Part shown: in pieces, positions 1 through 8,038 of the stretch | How the letters are laid out: the number at the start of each line of letters is the position of its first letter | Position numbering within the stretch: the first letter of the stretch is position 1 | DNA from: Taibaiella sp. | GTDB taxonomy: Bacteria; Bacteroidota; Bacteroidia; Chitinophagales; Chitinophagaceae | Reading direction: 5' to 3' | Length of the DNA: 64,000 bases | Assembly (NCBI GenBank): GCA_013815385.1 | Contig: JACDGL010000013.1 | Coordinates: forward strand, 1-64,000 | Notes under the pieces: generated by a model | Database searches by the model: none | What the model saw: the letters and a program-made list of their open reading frames with translations, nothing else | Told to the model about the DNA's origin: nothing | Program-made: the position numbers and the translations under genes

Positions 1-111
1 GGCAGGCACAACGGAGTGCCGCAGGATATGGGCACCTACTACTATTACTTCAGCTACGAATGCAATGGCAGGGTGATAGAAGAAAAGGGTGACCTGACCC
101 TGATAAGATAA
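1..111 (+). CDS. T9SS type B sorting-domain protein, C-terminal end (partial)
   Basis: The first 36 codons are open in frame 1 and end at TAA (109-111). The peptide contains a GTYYYYF strand, then CNGR, and ends KGDLTLIR. This is the typical end of the gliding-motility-associated C-terminal domain (T9SS type B), where a GTYxY strand precedes a KGxVTLxR strand. That domain directs export through the type IX system and is attached to large cell-surface adhesins or PKD/Ig-repeat proteins. The rest of the gene lies outside the window, so its function cannot be given. A strong bidirectional terminator follows. Confidence 0.75.
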   Translation, partial: GRHNGVPQDMGTYYYYFSYECNGRVIEEKGDLTLIR

Positions 112-130
112 ATAAAGACGCACATGAAAT

Positions 131-166
131 AATAAAAACGCCCGGCAATAGCCGGGCGTTTTTATT
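131..166. terminator. Bidirectional intrinsic terminator
   Basis: Arms AATAAAAACGCCCGGC and GCCGGGCGTTTTTATT pair perfectly around an AATA loop, with A-tract on the left and T-tract on the right. It sits between two convergent genes and can serve both. Confidence 0.9.
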
Positions 167-182
167 GAGACAAAAAATTATA

Positions 183-812
183 TTACCAGTGAACGGTCAG
201 ATAATCAGCATATCCAGTGGTATTTGGCATTACCATAAAGCCACATTGTGAACCCGATGTCTGGTATGACTGTACTTTAAATACCTGTACATTATTGATG
301 TATCCGATCCAATAGTTACCCTGCTGGTCTATTTCCAGGTTATTCCAGCTATTTATACTTATGGCAGAGCTTGATTGCCAGTTCAGTATAGTGGTAGGAT
401 AACCATTGCCTTCATAATATACAGCGAAGTAACCAGTATTATCTATAAAAAAGGAGTACCCAAGATTATTATTTGAAGCCCCAAATATGAGCGCCATCTG
501 GTTATTTGACTGTATTCGGGTTTGGATCTGGAAGTCATAATTGAAATTAGCATGAGTAGCTACTGAGGCATTGTGCGACCTTGTCCATGAATAGTCTACA
601 ACCTCGTAGGTACCTCCTTGCACATCAGCATATGCAGAGTCATAAGAATCCGTGAAATTCCAACCGGCCCTGTCTGCTTCAAATTCTTCATCATACACGT
701 TCTGGTAGGTTGGTACCGGCGTTGCAGTATAGTAATCTTTTCGCACGCAGGAGGAAAGAAAAGAACTGGTAGCAAGAGCTAGCATCGGAATTATTAAGAT
801 TTTCGGTTTCAT
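183..812 (-). CDS. Secreted lipoprotein with concanavalin/LamG-like fold (putative)
   Basis: A 209-aa protein. It has a lipoprotein signal (hydrophobic stretch 4-18, lipobox LSSC with the acylated Cys near residue 22), so it should be anchored in the cytoplasmic or outer membrane. The mature part has alternating aromatic and polar beta-strand patterns, including NNQMALIFGAS, NLEIDQQGNYWIGYIN and VQVFKV. These resemble the jelly-roll domains of the DUF1080/LamG group, where an 'image of fine particles' strand is followed by a WNxLEI strand. Specific family and ligand are inferred only. An inverted repeat lies just upstream of the start (815-852). The gene ends at the terminator shared with the upstream convergent gene. 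Confidence 0.7.
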   Translation of the reverse strand: MKPKILIIPMLALATSSFLSSCVRKDYYTATPVPTYQNVYDEEFEADRAGWNFTDSYDSAYADVQGGTYEVVDYSWTRSHNASVATHANFNYDFQIQTRIQSNNQMALIFGASNNNLGYSFFIDNTGYFAVYYEGNGYPTTILNWQSSSAISINSWNNLEIDQQGNYWIGYINNVQVFKVQSYQTSGSQCGFMVMPNTTGYADYLTVHW

Positions 813-814
813 TT

Positions 815-852
815 GGTCTGTTTTCTAATAGTGTATATTCAAAAAGCAGACC
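815..852. repeat. Inverted repeat upstream of the 183-812 lipoprotein gene
   Basis: GGTCTG-TTTT at 815-824 pairs with AAAAGCAGACC ending at 852, with one bulged base and a loop of about 15 nt. It lies 2 nt upstream of the lipoprotein start codon (minus strand), so it would fall in its 5' leader or promoter. Role unknown. Confidence 0.5.
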
Positions 853-874
853 ATAATAAATAATTGTAACAAAT

Positions 875-882
875 TACTTTTG
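875..882 (+). promoter_or_regulatory. TAnnTTTG -7 box for csbD
   Basis: TACTTTTG, 73 nt upstream of the CsbD start. No clear TTG -33 box at the expected spacing, so this is a moderate call. Confidence 0.4.
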
Positions 883-954
883 TATTAACGATGTATTAAC
901 AGGATACGCATGGCACGACCTTTTTACTTCATATAAAAATAAAAACCTTAAAAA

Positions 955-1140
955 ATGGACAAGCTAGAAATAAAAGGTAACTGGAATGAACTAAAAGGGA
1001 AAATCAAGCAAGCACATGCAGACCTTACTGACGATGATTTGCAACATGAAGAAGGTAAAGATGATGAACTGCTAGGAAGAATACAGAAAAGGCTAGGTAA
1101 GACACGAGATGAGGTAGTAACCTGGATAAAGTCGCTATAG
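955..1140 (+). CDS. CsbD family protein
   Basis: A 61-aa protein matching the whole CsbD-like fold (usual length 60-70 aa). It begins with [13 protein letters not shown], and 'GxWxxxKGKxKxxxG/A' is the family hallmark. The middle contains [24 protein letters not shown], the usual acidic stretch followed by a 'G+IQ++xGxT+xEV' helix. In Bacillus the founding member is a general-stress protein under sigma B. In Bacteroidota its molecular function is unknown, and a stress role is inferred from family membership only. It is a single cytoplasmic protein, monocistronic, convergent with gtrA. Confidence 0.9.
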   Translation: MDKLEIKGNWNELKGKIKQAHADLTDDDLQHEEGKDDELLGRIQKRLGKTRDEVVTWIKSL

Positions 1141-1157
1141 GTATTGCATAATTTTAG

Positions 1158-1184
1158 AGCACGTCTTACAGGGGTGCTTTTTTG
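1158..1184. terminator. Weak hairpin plus T-tract after csbD
   Basis: AGCAC (1158-1162) pairs with GTGCT (1174-1178), followed by a T-run. It overlaps the last codons of the convergent GtrA gene. The stem is short, so this is tentative. Confidence 0.35.
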
Positions 1185-1666
1185 TGCTTTACTTTAAATG
1201 TAAATTTTCGCTGCGATATATAGCTATATATTGCAAGAATAGCAGCGGTCAGGATGCTTGATGGTGTAGGATAGAAGTGGCACCGTTCCACAAAAAGTCT
1301 AATAAACACATAATTCAGTAGCAGGCAGCTTCCAATCAACATTGCATATCGGAATACCTGAACCTTTCCGTGGAGATTAGATTCAGGGAAGACAATGTAT
1401 TTAGATAGCATGAATCCCAACGGAGTACTTATAACAAATGCGATAAAAGTGGCAGCAACGTGTGGCGCAATTTCTTTGTTGATCAGGTTTACCGGTTGCT
1501 CACGTACTATGTAATGGTAACCAAACCAATAGATAAAAATACTAAACACGGTGTTAGACCCACCACAGGCAAGATACCTGAATGTCTGTTTGTTAATCCA
1601 GCGTGAAAAAGGCTTATGGAAAAAATCAATAATAGAAAGGATGATATGTCGCGCGGCAGATAACAC
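1166..1666 (-). CDS. GtrA family membrane protein
   Basis: A 166-aa integral membrane protein with four hydrophobic segments (about 29-50, 65-86, 101-122, 130-150). The N-terminal pattern FRYLACGGSNTVFSIFIYW matches GtrA-like proteins ('+Y+xVGxxxTxxxxxxxxxL'). A basic tail (RKFTFKVKHKK) resembles the 'xYxFxxx' end of the family. GtrA proteins are thought to move or position undecaprenyl-phosphate-linked sugars or to assist surface-polysaccharide modification. The start is GTG at 1664-1666, since no ATG is available before the first membrane segment. A -7 box at 1677-1684 puts the predicted transcription start only a few bases upstream, making the mRNA almost leaderless. No glycosyltransferase partner is nearby. 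Confidence 0.85.
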   Translation of the reverse strand: MLSAARHIILSIIDFFHKPFSRWINKQTFRYLACGGSNTVFSIFIYWFGYHYIVREQPVNLINKEIAPHVAATFIAFVISTPLGFMLSKYIVFPESNLHGKVQVFRYAMLIGSCLLLNYVFIRLFVERCHFYPTPSSILTAAILAIYSYISQRKFTFKVKHKKAPL

Positions 1667-1676
1667 TATTAGGATG

Positions 1677-1684
1677 CAAAATTA
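1677..1684 (-). promoter_or_regulatory. TAATTTTG -7 box for gtrA
   Basis: Read on the minus strand, 10 nt upstream of the GTG start. A transcription start 5-7 nt after the box would leave a leader of roughly 5 nt. Confidence 0.5.
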
Positions 1685-1705
1685 ATTTTTATTCCCATAA
1701 AACTA

Positions 1706-2716
1706 CTATGCTAACCAATTGAGCTTGCGGATACGTTTAAAAAAATCTTTTTCCTTGTCTGCACAATTAATGAGTAGATCGCTCAGTTGGTCATAAGAAA
1801 TAACATCCGTTTGTCTTGCTTTCATAATGCGCGCAGCGCTATATGCGAAATTTCGCCACTGATCTCCTATAGCTGTTAACTCACGGGAAAACTCTTGCAG
1901 TTCTTCCCTTTTTAATAATTCCCCTGCTTCCTGTAGAAAAGCGGCATACAAATACCTGAAACCGGCACCACCGGTTCCTATTTCCTCCTGCATACGAATA
2001 ATATTGCCCAGGTATAAAGATGCCTGGCGGGGAGTAAGTTTTTTAGGATACTCCCTTAATTTCTTAGCAAGTGTATAAATACCATTGTTGCCAAACCACG
2101 GTACAGGGGGGGATAACATATACCACGCAGTCTTTTTAATCCCTTTCTCTATAGCAGTTTTTATATCTGGTTCTTTTGATAGCTCCTCTATATAATACAT
2201 GAAGCCATTAGGTTCTGGCGTTCCTTTTGCAAAACGGGCTTTTGCTAAATCTTCAGCAGATATAGTGGTCGCATGTTCCATCACAGGGTCACTAACTAGG
2301 TAATGGCCATTTTCCTTTCCGTAAATGACCAGATTGTGTGCATTGAAGTGAAAACGAAAGGCTTCCGGTAAATAGGGCAAATAATAAACGCTGCTCAACA
2401 TCCCAACGGGGTAACCTTTCTCTAGGGCAGCATCCAGTGCCTGCATTGCTTTTTCTGGCGATTTGAATTTTTCTGTATGTACCCGTATGTTCAAAGCTGC
2501 CGTTACCCGTTTAAAGATAGCACCCGGCCAGGTTCTAAAAGTAGTACCTGGAGTACCACCAATCTTTAAGAAGGGGAGATGGCCAAAAAATATACCTGAC
2601 CCTATACCAAACGCTAGTGGTTCACTTATTTTTAATCCTTTATAGCCTAACAGGTTTGATGTAACACCGCTCTCGCAATGAGCATGTTGCTTATGGGTAA
2701 AATGAATATTGTTCAT
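1706..2716 (-). CDS. BtrH N-terminal domain / DUF4872 protein
   Basis: A 336-aa cytoplasmic protein with no signal peptide. Residues 10-145 fit the BtrH_N family (C39-peptidase-like fold). A Cys at residue 14 follows His-Ala-His. His127 lies in AHNLVIYG and Asp143 in YLVSDP, giving a plausible Cys-His-Asp triad spaced as in C39 folds. The C-terminal half corresponds to the DUF4872 extension usually attached to BtrH_N. In butirosin biosynthesis BtrH transfers an acyl side chain from a carrier protein to the aminoglycoside. Stand-alone homologues in Bacteroidota occur near aryl-polyene or lipid-type clusters (recalled, not checked). The substrate here is unknown. Its ATG overlaps the TAA of the upstream 140-aa gene by one base (TAATG), so the two are translationally coupled. 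Confidence 0.75.
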   Translation of the reverse strand: MNNIHFTHKQHAHCESGVTSNLLGYKGLKISEPLAFGIGSGIFFGHLPFLKIGGTPGTTFRTWPGAIFKRVTAALNIRVHTEKFKSPEKAMQALDAALEKGYPVGMLSSVYYLPYLPEAFRFHFNAHNLVIYGKENGHYLVSDPVMEHATTISAEDLAKARFAKGTPEPNGFMYYIEELSKEPDIKTAIEKGIKKTAWYMLSPPVPWFGNNGIYTLAKKLREYPKKLTPRQASLYLGNIIRMQEEIGTGGAGFRYLYAAFLQEAGELLKREELQEFSRELTAIGDQWRNFAYSAARIMKARQTDVISYDQLSDLLINCADKEKDFFKRIRKLNWLA

Positions 2717-3138
2717 TAAGTGGATACTTGATCTTGCTTTCCAAAGTTGATTAATTCCTCTTTGGAGATATTAAAAGTTTGAGCGTACACATTCAGGACT
2801 GCGTTATCTAGCCGTGCGAAAACCTCAGGTTTCATATGGCGGCGCACTTGCCACTGCCATTTGCCTACATATTTGGCTACAAGGGCAATATCCATAAGGC
2901 AGTTCTGCATAAAAAAAGCGATCGGGCTCAATTCACCGGATATTACCTTCAGTTTAGTTTCGAGGAGGTCGCTTTCTACAGCATCCCATGCCTGTTTCAT
3001 AGCAACATTCTCTGCTTCCCACCCTGCTGAATTTACACCCACATATTTGCCATCTTTATCTGTGGCATATACAAGCTTATGAAGCTTATCACCTTCTTTA
3101 AAGTCTTTTGGATCCTGGGGCACATCATTTACATCCAT
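2716..3138 (-). CDS. Conserved hypothetical protein coupled to the BtrH-like gene
   Basis: A 140-aa, probably cytoplasmic, mostly helical protein. I do not recognise the family. It has no signal peptide or membrane segment. A Trp-rich middle (VGKWQWQVRRHMKP) precedes helices ending in NISKEELINFGK. The start ATG is at 3136-3138. Its stop codon shares one base with the start of the BtrH-like gene, so the two proteins are very likely made together in equal amounts and may form a complex or act in sequence. No TAnnTTTG box was seen directly upstream. Confidence 0.7.
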   Translation of the reverse strand: MDVNDVPQDPKDFKEGDKLHKLVYATDKDGKYVGVNSAGWEAENVAMKQAWDAVESDLLETKLKVISGELSPIAFFMQNCLMDIALVAKYVGKWQWQVRRHMKPEVFARLDNAVLNVYAQTFNISKEELINFGKQDQVST

Positions 3139-3228
3139 TGCAGCAATATTTGTGCATAATGAAATTACAATAAAAAACTTAATGTTGATGAATGCAAAAA
3201 GAGAACGAAGCTATAACATCTGAATAAC

Positions 3229-3236
3229 TATTTTTG
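3229..3236 (+). promoter_or_regulatory. TATTTTTG -7 box for the 740-aa gene
   Basis: It ends 8 nt upstream of ATG 3245 and 23 nt upstream of the alternative ATG 3260. The predicted transcript start falls at about 3242, which slightly favours the second ATG. Confidence 0.5.
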
Positions 3237-3244
3237 TAGCAGCG

Positions 3245-5467
3245 ATGAAACTAACAACCATGCGAAAGGGAAGTATATTTTCTATATTTATTCTGATACT
3301 ATTGTCCGGTTTATACACCTCGTCATACGGGCAACGAAGGTCGAAGATAGTTGTCAAAAAAATAAGTATATACGATGTAGATAGCCTATTAAACCCTGTT
3401 CCCCGCCAAAGGCAGCTATGGCACGATAAAATAGATAAAGAGCAAAAACGTGCAAACGCAGGCCTTTATTCAGAAGATAGCTTATACACCAAAATACTTA
3501 CCAGGGCCATTATAAAAGATGTAAATCATTTGCAGGTAATGATTGAGAACCTTCCATCAAAGGGAGAAGCATTCACTGATAATCAAAATAAGATATTGTA
3601 TTTGCGGGCAGTATGGCAGATGCTTAGCAAATTTAATAGTGATACCAAAGTTGATCCTGTTTATTACAAGAAGCTGGTGATCAATATGCACGATATGATA
3701 ATAGCTCATTATGAAGGAAAACTGATAGAATTTTCTAAAACCCATGTGAGCATACAAAGCATAGAGAATGGAGAAATGCTTTTGGATAAGAGTCCGGAAG
3801 CGAGGGCATATATATATGAAGAGATGGGTAAGCAAGACCCAAGATTAATGATAAAACATCTTAACGAGTTCGCTGATGAGCCTTATGCCCAGCCGGTAAT
3901 AGCTGATGCCGCCAAAGTATTGCCTAACGAAATATTTAATTATGCCTCCTCTACCAACTTTAAATTACGGAGTGCTGTACGCAGAAGCACAGACCCGTTG
4001 GTTGTAGCTATTGTTGAGATCGCAGATAGATCGAAATTTCCCCTAAAGGCAATGGCCTTTCTGACAGATATATATCATAAAAGGAAAACAATTGCGCAGA
4101 TAGATTCCATAACTAATAATCCTGATCTCTACTATCGTAACCTCGTAAGGTTAAAAATTGAAAATGACTCGCTTGGCGGAATGACCTATACCGATGAACT
4201 GTCCTATCGGGGATTGCGGTATATAAGGGAAATGAATGACCTGCATGAATCGCCTGATGCCGTGCGTTTTAAATGTATTGAGGGGATGTCTCCTGTAGCT
4301 TTATATTTTCTGATGGTTTACGGGCAGGATGAAATATATACAAGCAGTTTTCTCGGCACTTTTAAACGCATGATGGAACGGCAAAAGCCAAAGAATACCA
4401 ATGAACTGCTGGATACCCTTCATGATGATCATTTTCGCACATTCATACGTATGTGCGCAGGTTACAACACCCTGAATGAGTTCCTGTCTGCAATGCCGGA
4501 TACCGATAAAACCAATCTTATGCAAAGCTTTATTGCCGGGCTTGGAAAGGGTAAAGATGATGATCTTGAGGATGCGGTTGACGTGGCTGATGCTTTTGGT
4601 AGCATCAGGGATTCAGCACTATCATCTTTTCTGAAGTTGCAGGTAAAAAGAAATTATGAAGCTTCTTACAGAAAAAAAAGTAAGAAAGGCATGATCGTTT
4701 ATGCGCTCCTTGCTACATTATTTGAAGGAGCTAAAAGTGACGATAATGATACATCTGCGATACGGCAATCTGAGACACTTCGCATCCCGCCAATCAATAT
4801 GGTTCCATTTAAAAAGCTTCTTAATGATAGCGGGGTGGTGTATGAGCAATTCTTCTTCTTCGGTGATGAAGATGGCAAAACATCCTATGCCAGTTTTCTC
4901 GGAAATTTCAGAGATGGGAAATGGAAGATTACCACTGAAAAACAATGGGCCGTCATATCATCCACTACTGGCAAGCCCATAGTTATCTATGCTAACCTGC
5001 CAATACCTGAACCCGGCGATGAGGAAGCGCAGGATGCGCTGGGTAAGTATCTTGATTTGCATGAGATACATCCTACTATCATTGTGCATCGTGGGCATAG
5101 CTACCATCTACCTTTGACAATGGATAAGCTGACAAAGTATAATAAGATAGTAATGCTGGGATCATGCGGGGGGTATCATAATCTGGCCGTTGTACTGGAT
5201 CATTCACCGGATGCCCATATTATATCTTCCAAACAAACAGGTACTATGGCAGTGAACGAGCCAATTATTAAGGCTATAAATGACCAGCTATTACTCGGCA
5301 ACGATATAAACTGGATAAAGATCTGGCGCGAATTGAACGAGTATTTTGAGAAGAAAAAAGACGTAAAAGAAAAATTCTCTGATTATGTACCTCCTTATAA
5401 AAATCTTGGCGCTATCTTCATAAAATCATACCGCAGAATATCTAATACCGGACCTACTGATGAGTAA
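3245..5467 (+). CDS. Secreted HEAT-like protein with possible clan CD (caspase/CHAT-like) C-terminus
   Basis: A 740-aa protein of unrecognised family. The signal peptide is about residues 6-29 (SIFILILLSGL, then SSYGQ), giving periplasmic or outer-membrane location. ATG 3260 gives a cleaner signal peptide. Residues about 170-330 are helical with HEAT-like spacing. The region from about 545 to the end looks like an alpha/beta domain. A strand ending in a His pair (TIIVHRGHSYH, His615 and His618) is followed by a helix and a second strand KIVMLGSCGG with Cys641. A hydrophobic strand then His-Gly, and a hydrophobic strand then Ser-Cys, is the signature of clan CD cysteine peptidases (caspases, gingipains, CHAT). 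The His-Cys spacing of 23-26 is shorter than usual, so this is an inference. The gene overlaps ppk2 by 8 bp, implying co-transcription. Confidence 0.75.
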   Translation: MKLTTMRKGSIFSIFILILLSGLYTSSYGQRRSKIVVKKISIYDVDSLLNPVPRQRQLWHDKIDKEQKRANAGLYSEDSLYTKILTRAIIKDVNHLQVMIENLPSKGEAFTDNQNKILYLRAVWQMLSKFNSDTKVDPVYYKKLVINMHDMIIAHYEGKLIEFSKTHVSIQSIENGEMLLDKSPEARAYIYEEMGKQDPRLMIKHLNEFADEPYAQPVIADAAKVLPNEIFNYASSTNFKLRSAVRRSTDPLVVAIVEIADRSKFPLKAMAFLTDIYHKRKTIAQIDSITNNPDLYYRNLVRLKIENDSLGGMTYTDELSYRGLRYIREMNDLHESPDAVRFKCIEGMSPVALYFLMVYGQDEIYTSSFLGTFKRMMERQKPKNTNELLDTLHDDHFRTFIRMCAGYNTLNEFLSAMPDTDKTNLMQSFIAGLGKGKDDDLEDAVDVADAFGSIRDSALSSFLKLQVKRNYEASYRKKSKKGMIVYALLATLFEGAKSDDNDTSAIRQSETLRIPPINMVPFKKLLNDSGVVYEQFFFFGDEDGKTSYASFLGNFRDGKWKITTEKQWAVISSTTGKPIVIYANLPIPEPGDEEAQDALGKYLDLHEIHPTIIVHRGHSYHLPLTMDKLTKYNKIVMLGSCGGYHNLAVVLDHSPDAHIISSKQTGTMAVNEPIIKAINDQLLLGNDINWIKIWRELNEYFEKKKDVKEKFSDYVPPYKNLGAIFIKSYRRISNTGPTDE

Positions 5468-6206
5468 AATAAAACTAGAGGAAATATCAACCCGCGCTCC
5501 GCATTCTGAAAAGAAGGACGACACAAAGGAAGAGTTATCGAAGATACTAAAGGAACTCGATGACCTGCAAAACCTATTGTACGCAGAGAGCCAGCATTCT
5601 GTATTAGTAATAGTACAGGGTATGGATGCGAGCGGCAAGGATGGCCTGATAAGGGACGTATTTACCAGCATGAATCCACAGGGTGTAAATGTTACCTCGT
5701 TCAAAGAGCCAACCAAAGAAGAAATAGCCCATGACTTTTTATGGAGGGTGCATAAAGAGGCGCCCGCAAAAGGCATGATGGTGATCTTTAACAGATCGCA
5801 CTACGAAGATGTATTGATAACCAGGGTGCATGGGATGATAGATGATGACACGGCAAAGATTAGGATGAATGCTATCAATGATTTTGAAAGATTACTGACA
5901 GAGAACAATAAAACCACTATTCTGAAATGCTACCTGCACATATCGCATAAGGAGCAACGGAGCCGCCTGCAGGAACGCCTTGATAACCCAAGGAAAATGT
6001 GGAAATACAATGAAAACGATTTTACTGAATCTAAATTGTGGGACAAGTATATGAAGTGTTATGAGGACGTCTTTGATAAATGTAAGGAGGTGCCCTGGCA
6101 TATAATACCCTCAGACCAGAATTGGTATAAATCATACCTCATAGCTAAGTTATTGCGCGATACATTAGTTGGATTAAAAATGAATTTTCCCGGGGTGAAG
6201 AAGTAG
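5460..6206 (+). CDS. ppk2: PPK2 family polyphosphate kinase
   Basis: A 248-aa cytoplasmic enzyme of the polyphosphate kinase 2 family, which transfers phosphate between inorganic polyphosphate and nucleoside mono- or diphosphates. The Walker A loop is GMDASGKDG at residues 54-62. The Walker B-like motif FNRSHYEDVLITRVH is present, as are the lid residues KMWKYNENDF. The length of about 250 aa is that of single-domain PPK2. The sequence style looks like class III (able to act on both AMP and ADP), but class assignment needs a tree. The start ATGAGTAA overlaps the end of the 740-aa gene by 8 bp. It converges with the alpha/beta hydrolase, leaving only 2 bp between stop codons. Confidence 0.93.
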   Translation: MSKIKLEEISTRAPHSEKKDDTKEELSKILKELDDLQNLLYAESQHSVLVIVQGMDASGKDGLIRDVFTSMNPQGVNVTSFKEPTKEEIAHDFLWRVHKEAPAKGMMVIFNRSHYEDVLITRVHGMIDDDTAKIRMNAINDFERLLTENNKTTILKCYLHISHKEQRSRLQERLDNPRKMWKYNENDFTESKLWDKYMKCYEDVFDKCKEVPWHIIPSDQNWYKSYLIAKLLRDTLVGLKMNFPGVKK

Positions 6207-6208
6207 TG

Positions 6209-7069
6209 CTATCCTGCAAATTGCTGGATGTATTTGTTTACTTCACCAGCTTTTTCCCATTGTACAAAGTGACCGCAATCGGGTACCATTTTAAGTTTTG
6301 CTCCGGGGATCAGCTTCGTTGTATCCGTAGCTAACTTGCGCGGACTGCCAGGGTGCAACAATGTATTTGGTATCAAAGCATCTTTCTCCCCGAATATAAC
6401 CAGTGTTGGGATATTGATTTTTCCCAGACTGCTGAAAACAGGTTCATTAAGCATACCCGTAATGCTGCCCTCTACCATTTTGCGATAGAGCTGGGAGGGA
6501 TATTCCTTCATTAAAAGAAGCAGGTCATCGATCATCTCATCAGCCTGGCGGGGATAGTGGTAAAAGCTGTTCTCAATCGTTTGCCTGAGGCTTTGCTCAT
6601 CTGAAGCAAACATATTAAAGAACTGCACAGAGGCCTGATACATTGTCTTCTCAAAAGAACTAAACGTTTCAAATCCTGAAGGCGCACATAATACTAATGC
6701 CTTTACCACACCCGGATGATTTAACACTGTGGTAATAGCTATTTGCCCGCCCATAGAATGCCCTACGAGACAGACATTTTTTAACTGCAATGCAATGATG
6801 AGCTCATATATCACATTGGCGAAAAAGGACATAGTGTATGGACGATCAGTATGGTCTGAAAAGCCATTGCCCGGTAAGTCTATAGCAATGCACCTGTAAG
6901 ATTTCTTAAGCTCTTCTGTATTTTTTCTCCAACTAAGCGAATAGTTAGCAAGCCCATGTATAAATAATAAGGTGGTGTTACCGCTACCTTCATCGGTGTA
7001 GGCCACTGTAGAGCTACAGGGTAATGTAATCTTATGATATGTACCAGGGTAATCTGTAAATAAAGACAT
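6209..7069 (-). CDS. Alpha/beta hydrolase
   Basis: A 286-aa single-domain alpha/beta hydrolase without a signal peptide. Visible features are the oxyanion-hole motif LFIHGLANYSLSW, the nucleophile elbow VGHSMGGQ, the acid strand TLVIFGEKDALIP and the catalytic His in DCGHFVQWEK near the C-terminus. The cap-domain region (about 140-210) is helical. This is the pattern of lipase/esterase or haloperoxidase-like enzymes, and the substrate cannot be deduced. It is monocistronic. A near-consensus TACCTTTA box lies about 10 nt upstream of the start on the minus strand. Confidence 0.88.
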   Translation of the reverse strand: MSLFTDYPGTYHKITLPCSSTVAYTDEGSGNTTLLFIHGLANYSLSWRKNTEELKKSYRCIAIDLPGNGFSDHTDRPYTMSFFANVIYELIIALQLKNVCLVGHSMGGQIAITTVLNHPGVVKALVLCAPSGFETFSSFEKTMYQASVQFFNMFASDEQSLRQTIENSFYHYPRQADEMIDDLLLLMKEYPSQLYRKMVEGSITGMLNEPVFSSLGKINIPTLVIFGEKDALIPNTLLHPGSPRKLATDTTKLIPGAKLKMVPDCGHFVQWEKAGEVNKYIQQFAG

Positions 7070-7468
7070 AAAGCTATAAAGGTACTCTTAAATCCTGTTG
7101 CTGTTTCCGAAGTTGCTTGTGTACAATATTCCTCAACGTGGTGGGGTAATAATATGTGGTATTGTTCACGATGTGTAAAACTAAAAATGACAAACAAAGT
7201 ATTTCATTTTAATGAATTTATAAGTTGCAGAAAGATATCAGTTGTCGTATGGTATGTTGTTTCATGTGTATAATAAAGGGAGGTGTATGCTCATCAATAT
7301 GCCTTACAGTATTTATTTTTTACGGATGGCATATTCTTTTTAGATATAGTACAAACGCGTTTATTAAAACATATCCCTTATTACCGCTGAAACAATAACC
7401 ATCCACGAAAACAAAGCTTAAACATCTATTACCGAAAACACGATTCTTTAAAACTAAAAAACTATCCT
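7070..7468. other. Intergenic region without a recognisable gene
   Basis: 399 bp between divergent genes, AT-rich, with only short ORFs of poor composition. I see no tRNA, strong hairpin or consensus TAnnTTTG box on the plus strand. It presumably holds the promoters of the two flanking genes. Confidence 0.6.
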
Positions 7469-7759
7469 ATGTCTGAAAACAAAAACCTCGGTTCACAGAA
7501 CCAGGATCAAAATCAAAAAAACAACTCCGGTTCTCAAAATGACAACCAGAGCAATTCTTCACAGGATCGCAACCAGAATGAAGATCAGAATCTGAAACAA
7601 AATACATCAGGTAAAGATTCTTCTTCTTCACAAAGGGAAGACCAAGACCAGGATGAAGAAACTGGATCTGACCAGAAATCCGGTTCAGGCCAGCAGCAGG
7701 GTAATTCAAACAAATCAGGTAGTACCGGTAACAACAGCGGCAGCTTAGGCAATCGCTAA
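7469..7759 (+). CDS. Low-complexity Q/N/S/D-rich disordered protein
   Basis: A 96-aa extremely hydrophilic protein built almost only of Gln, Asn, Ser, Asp, Glu, Lys and Gly, with no aromatic residue and a single Leu early and a few later. It has no signal peptide, membrane segment or cysteine. Repeated short units such as NQNEDQN, DQDQDEE and GSGQQQGNSN suggest expansion by slippage. It should be intrinsically disordered. Similar small hydrophilic proteins in Bacteroidota have been linked to stress tolerance, but I cannot name a family. Composition is consistent with coding: the stop is clean and third positions vary. Monocistronic. Confidence 0.6.
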   Translation: MSENKNLGSQNQDQNQKNNSGSQNDNQSNSSQDRNQNEDQNLKQNTSGKDSSSSQREDQDQDEETGSDQKSGSGQQQGNSNKSGSTGNNSGSLGNR

Positions 7760-7987
7760 TACCGGATACCAGATTTAGAAACCCGGTTTTCTTTATACCC
7801 TTTATGATCTTTATAGAATGTGTTAGGACTTGTAGAAGATGAATTAATGATCCAGAGGGTATAAAGGAAGCAGGGTTTATTTAGAAAATAATGCAACCTA
7901 TGGTTGCTCCATATAAATGAAAAATAGGTGGATCAAGATATCACCTATCACTATGAAAGTTTTTTTCAGTTGTGTGTGATTAAAAAT

Positions 7988-8016
7988 GAAAGGTGCACTG
8001 TTTAGTGCACCTTTTT
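7988..8016. terminator. Bidirectional intrinsic terminator
   Basis: AAAGGTGCACT and AGTGCACCTTT pair around a GTTT loop, with A- and T-flanks. It lies between the 96-aa gene and the convergent PHA synthase gene. Confidence 0.85.
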
Positions 8017-8038
8017 CTATTGTTACAGTTATGTGCGC

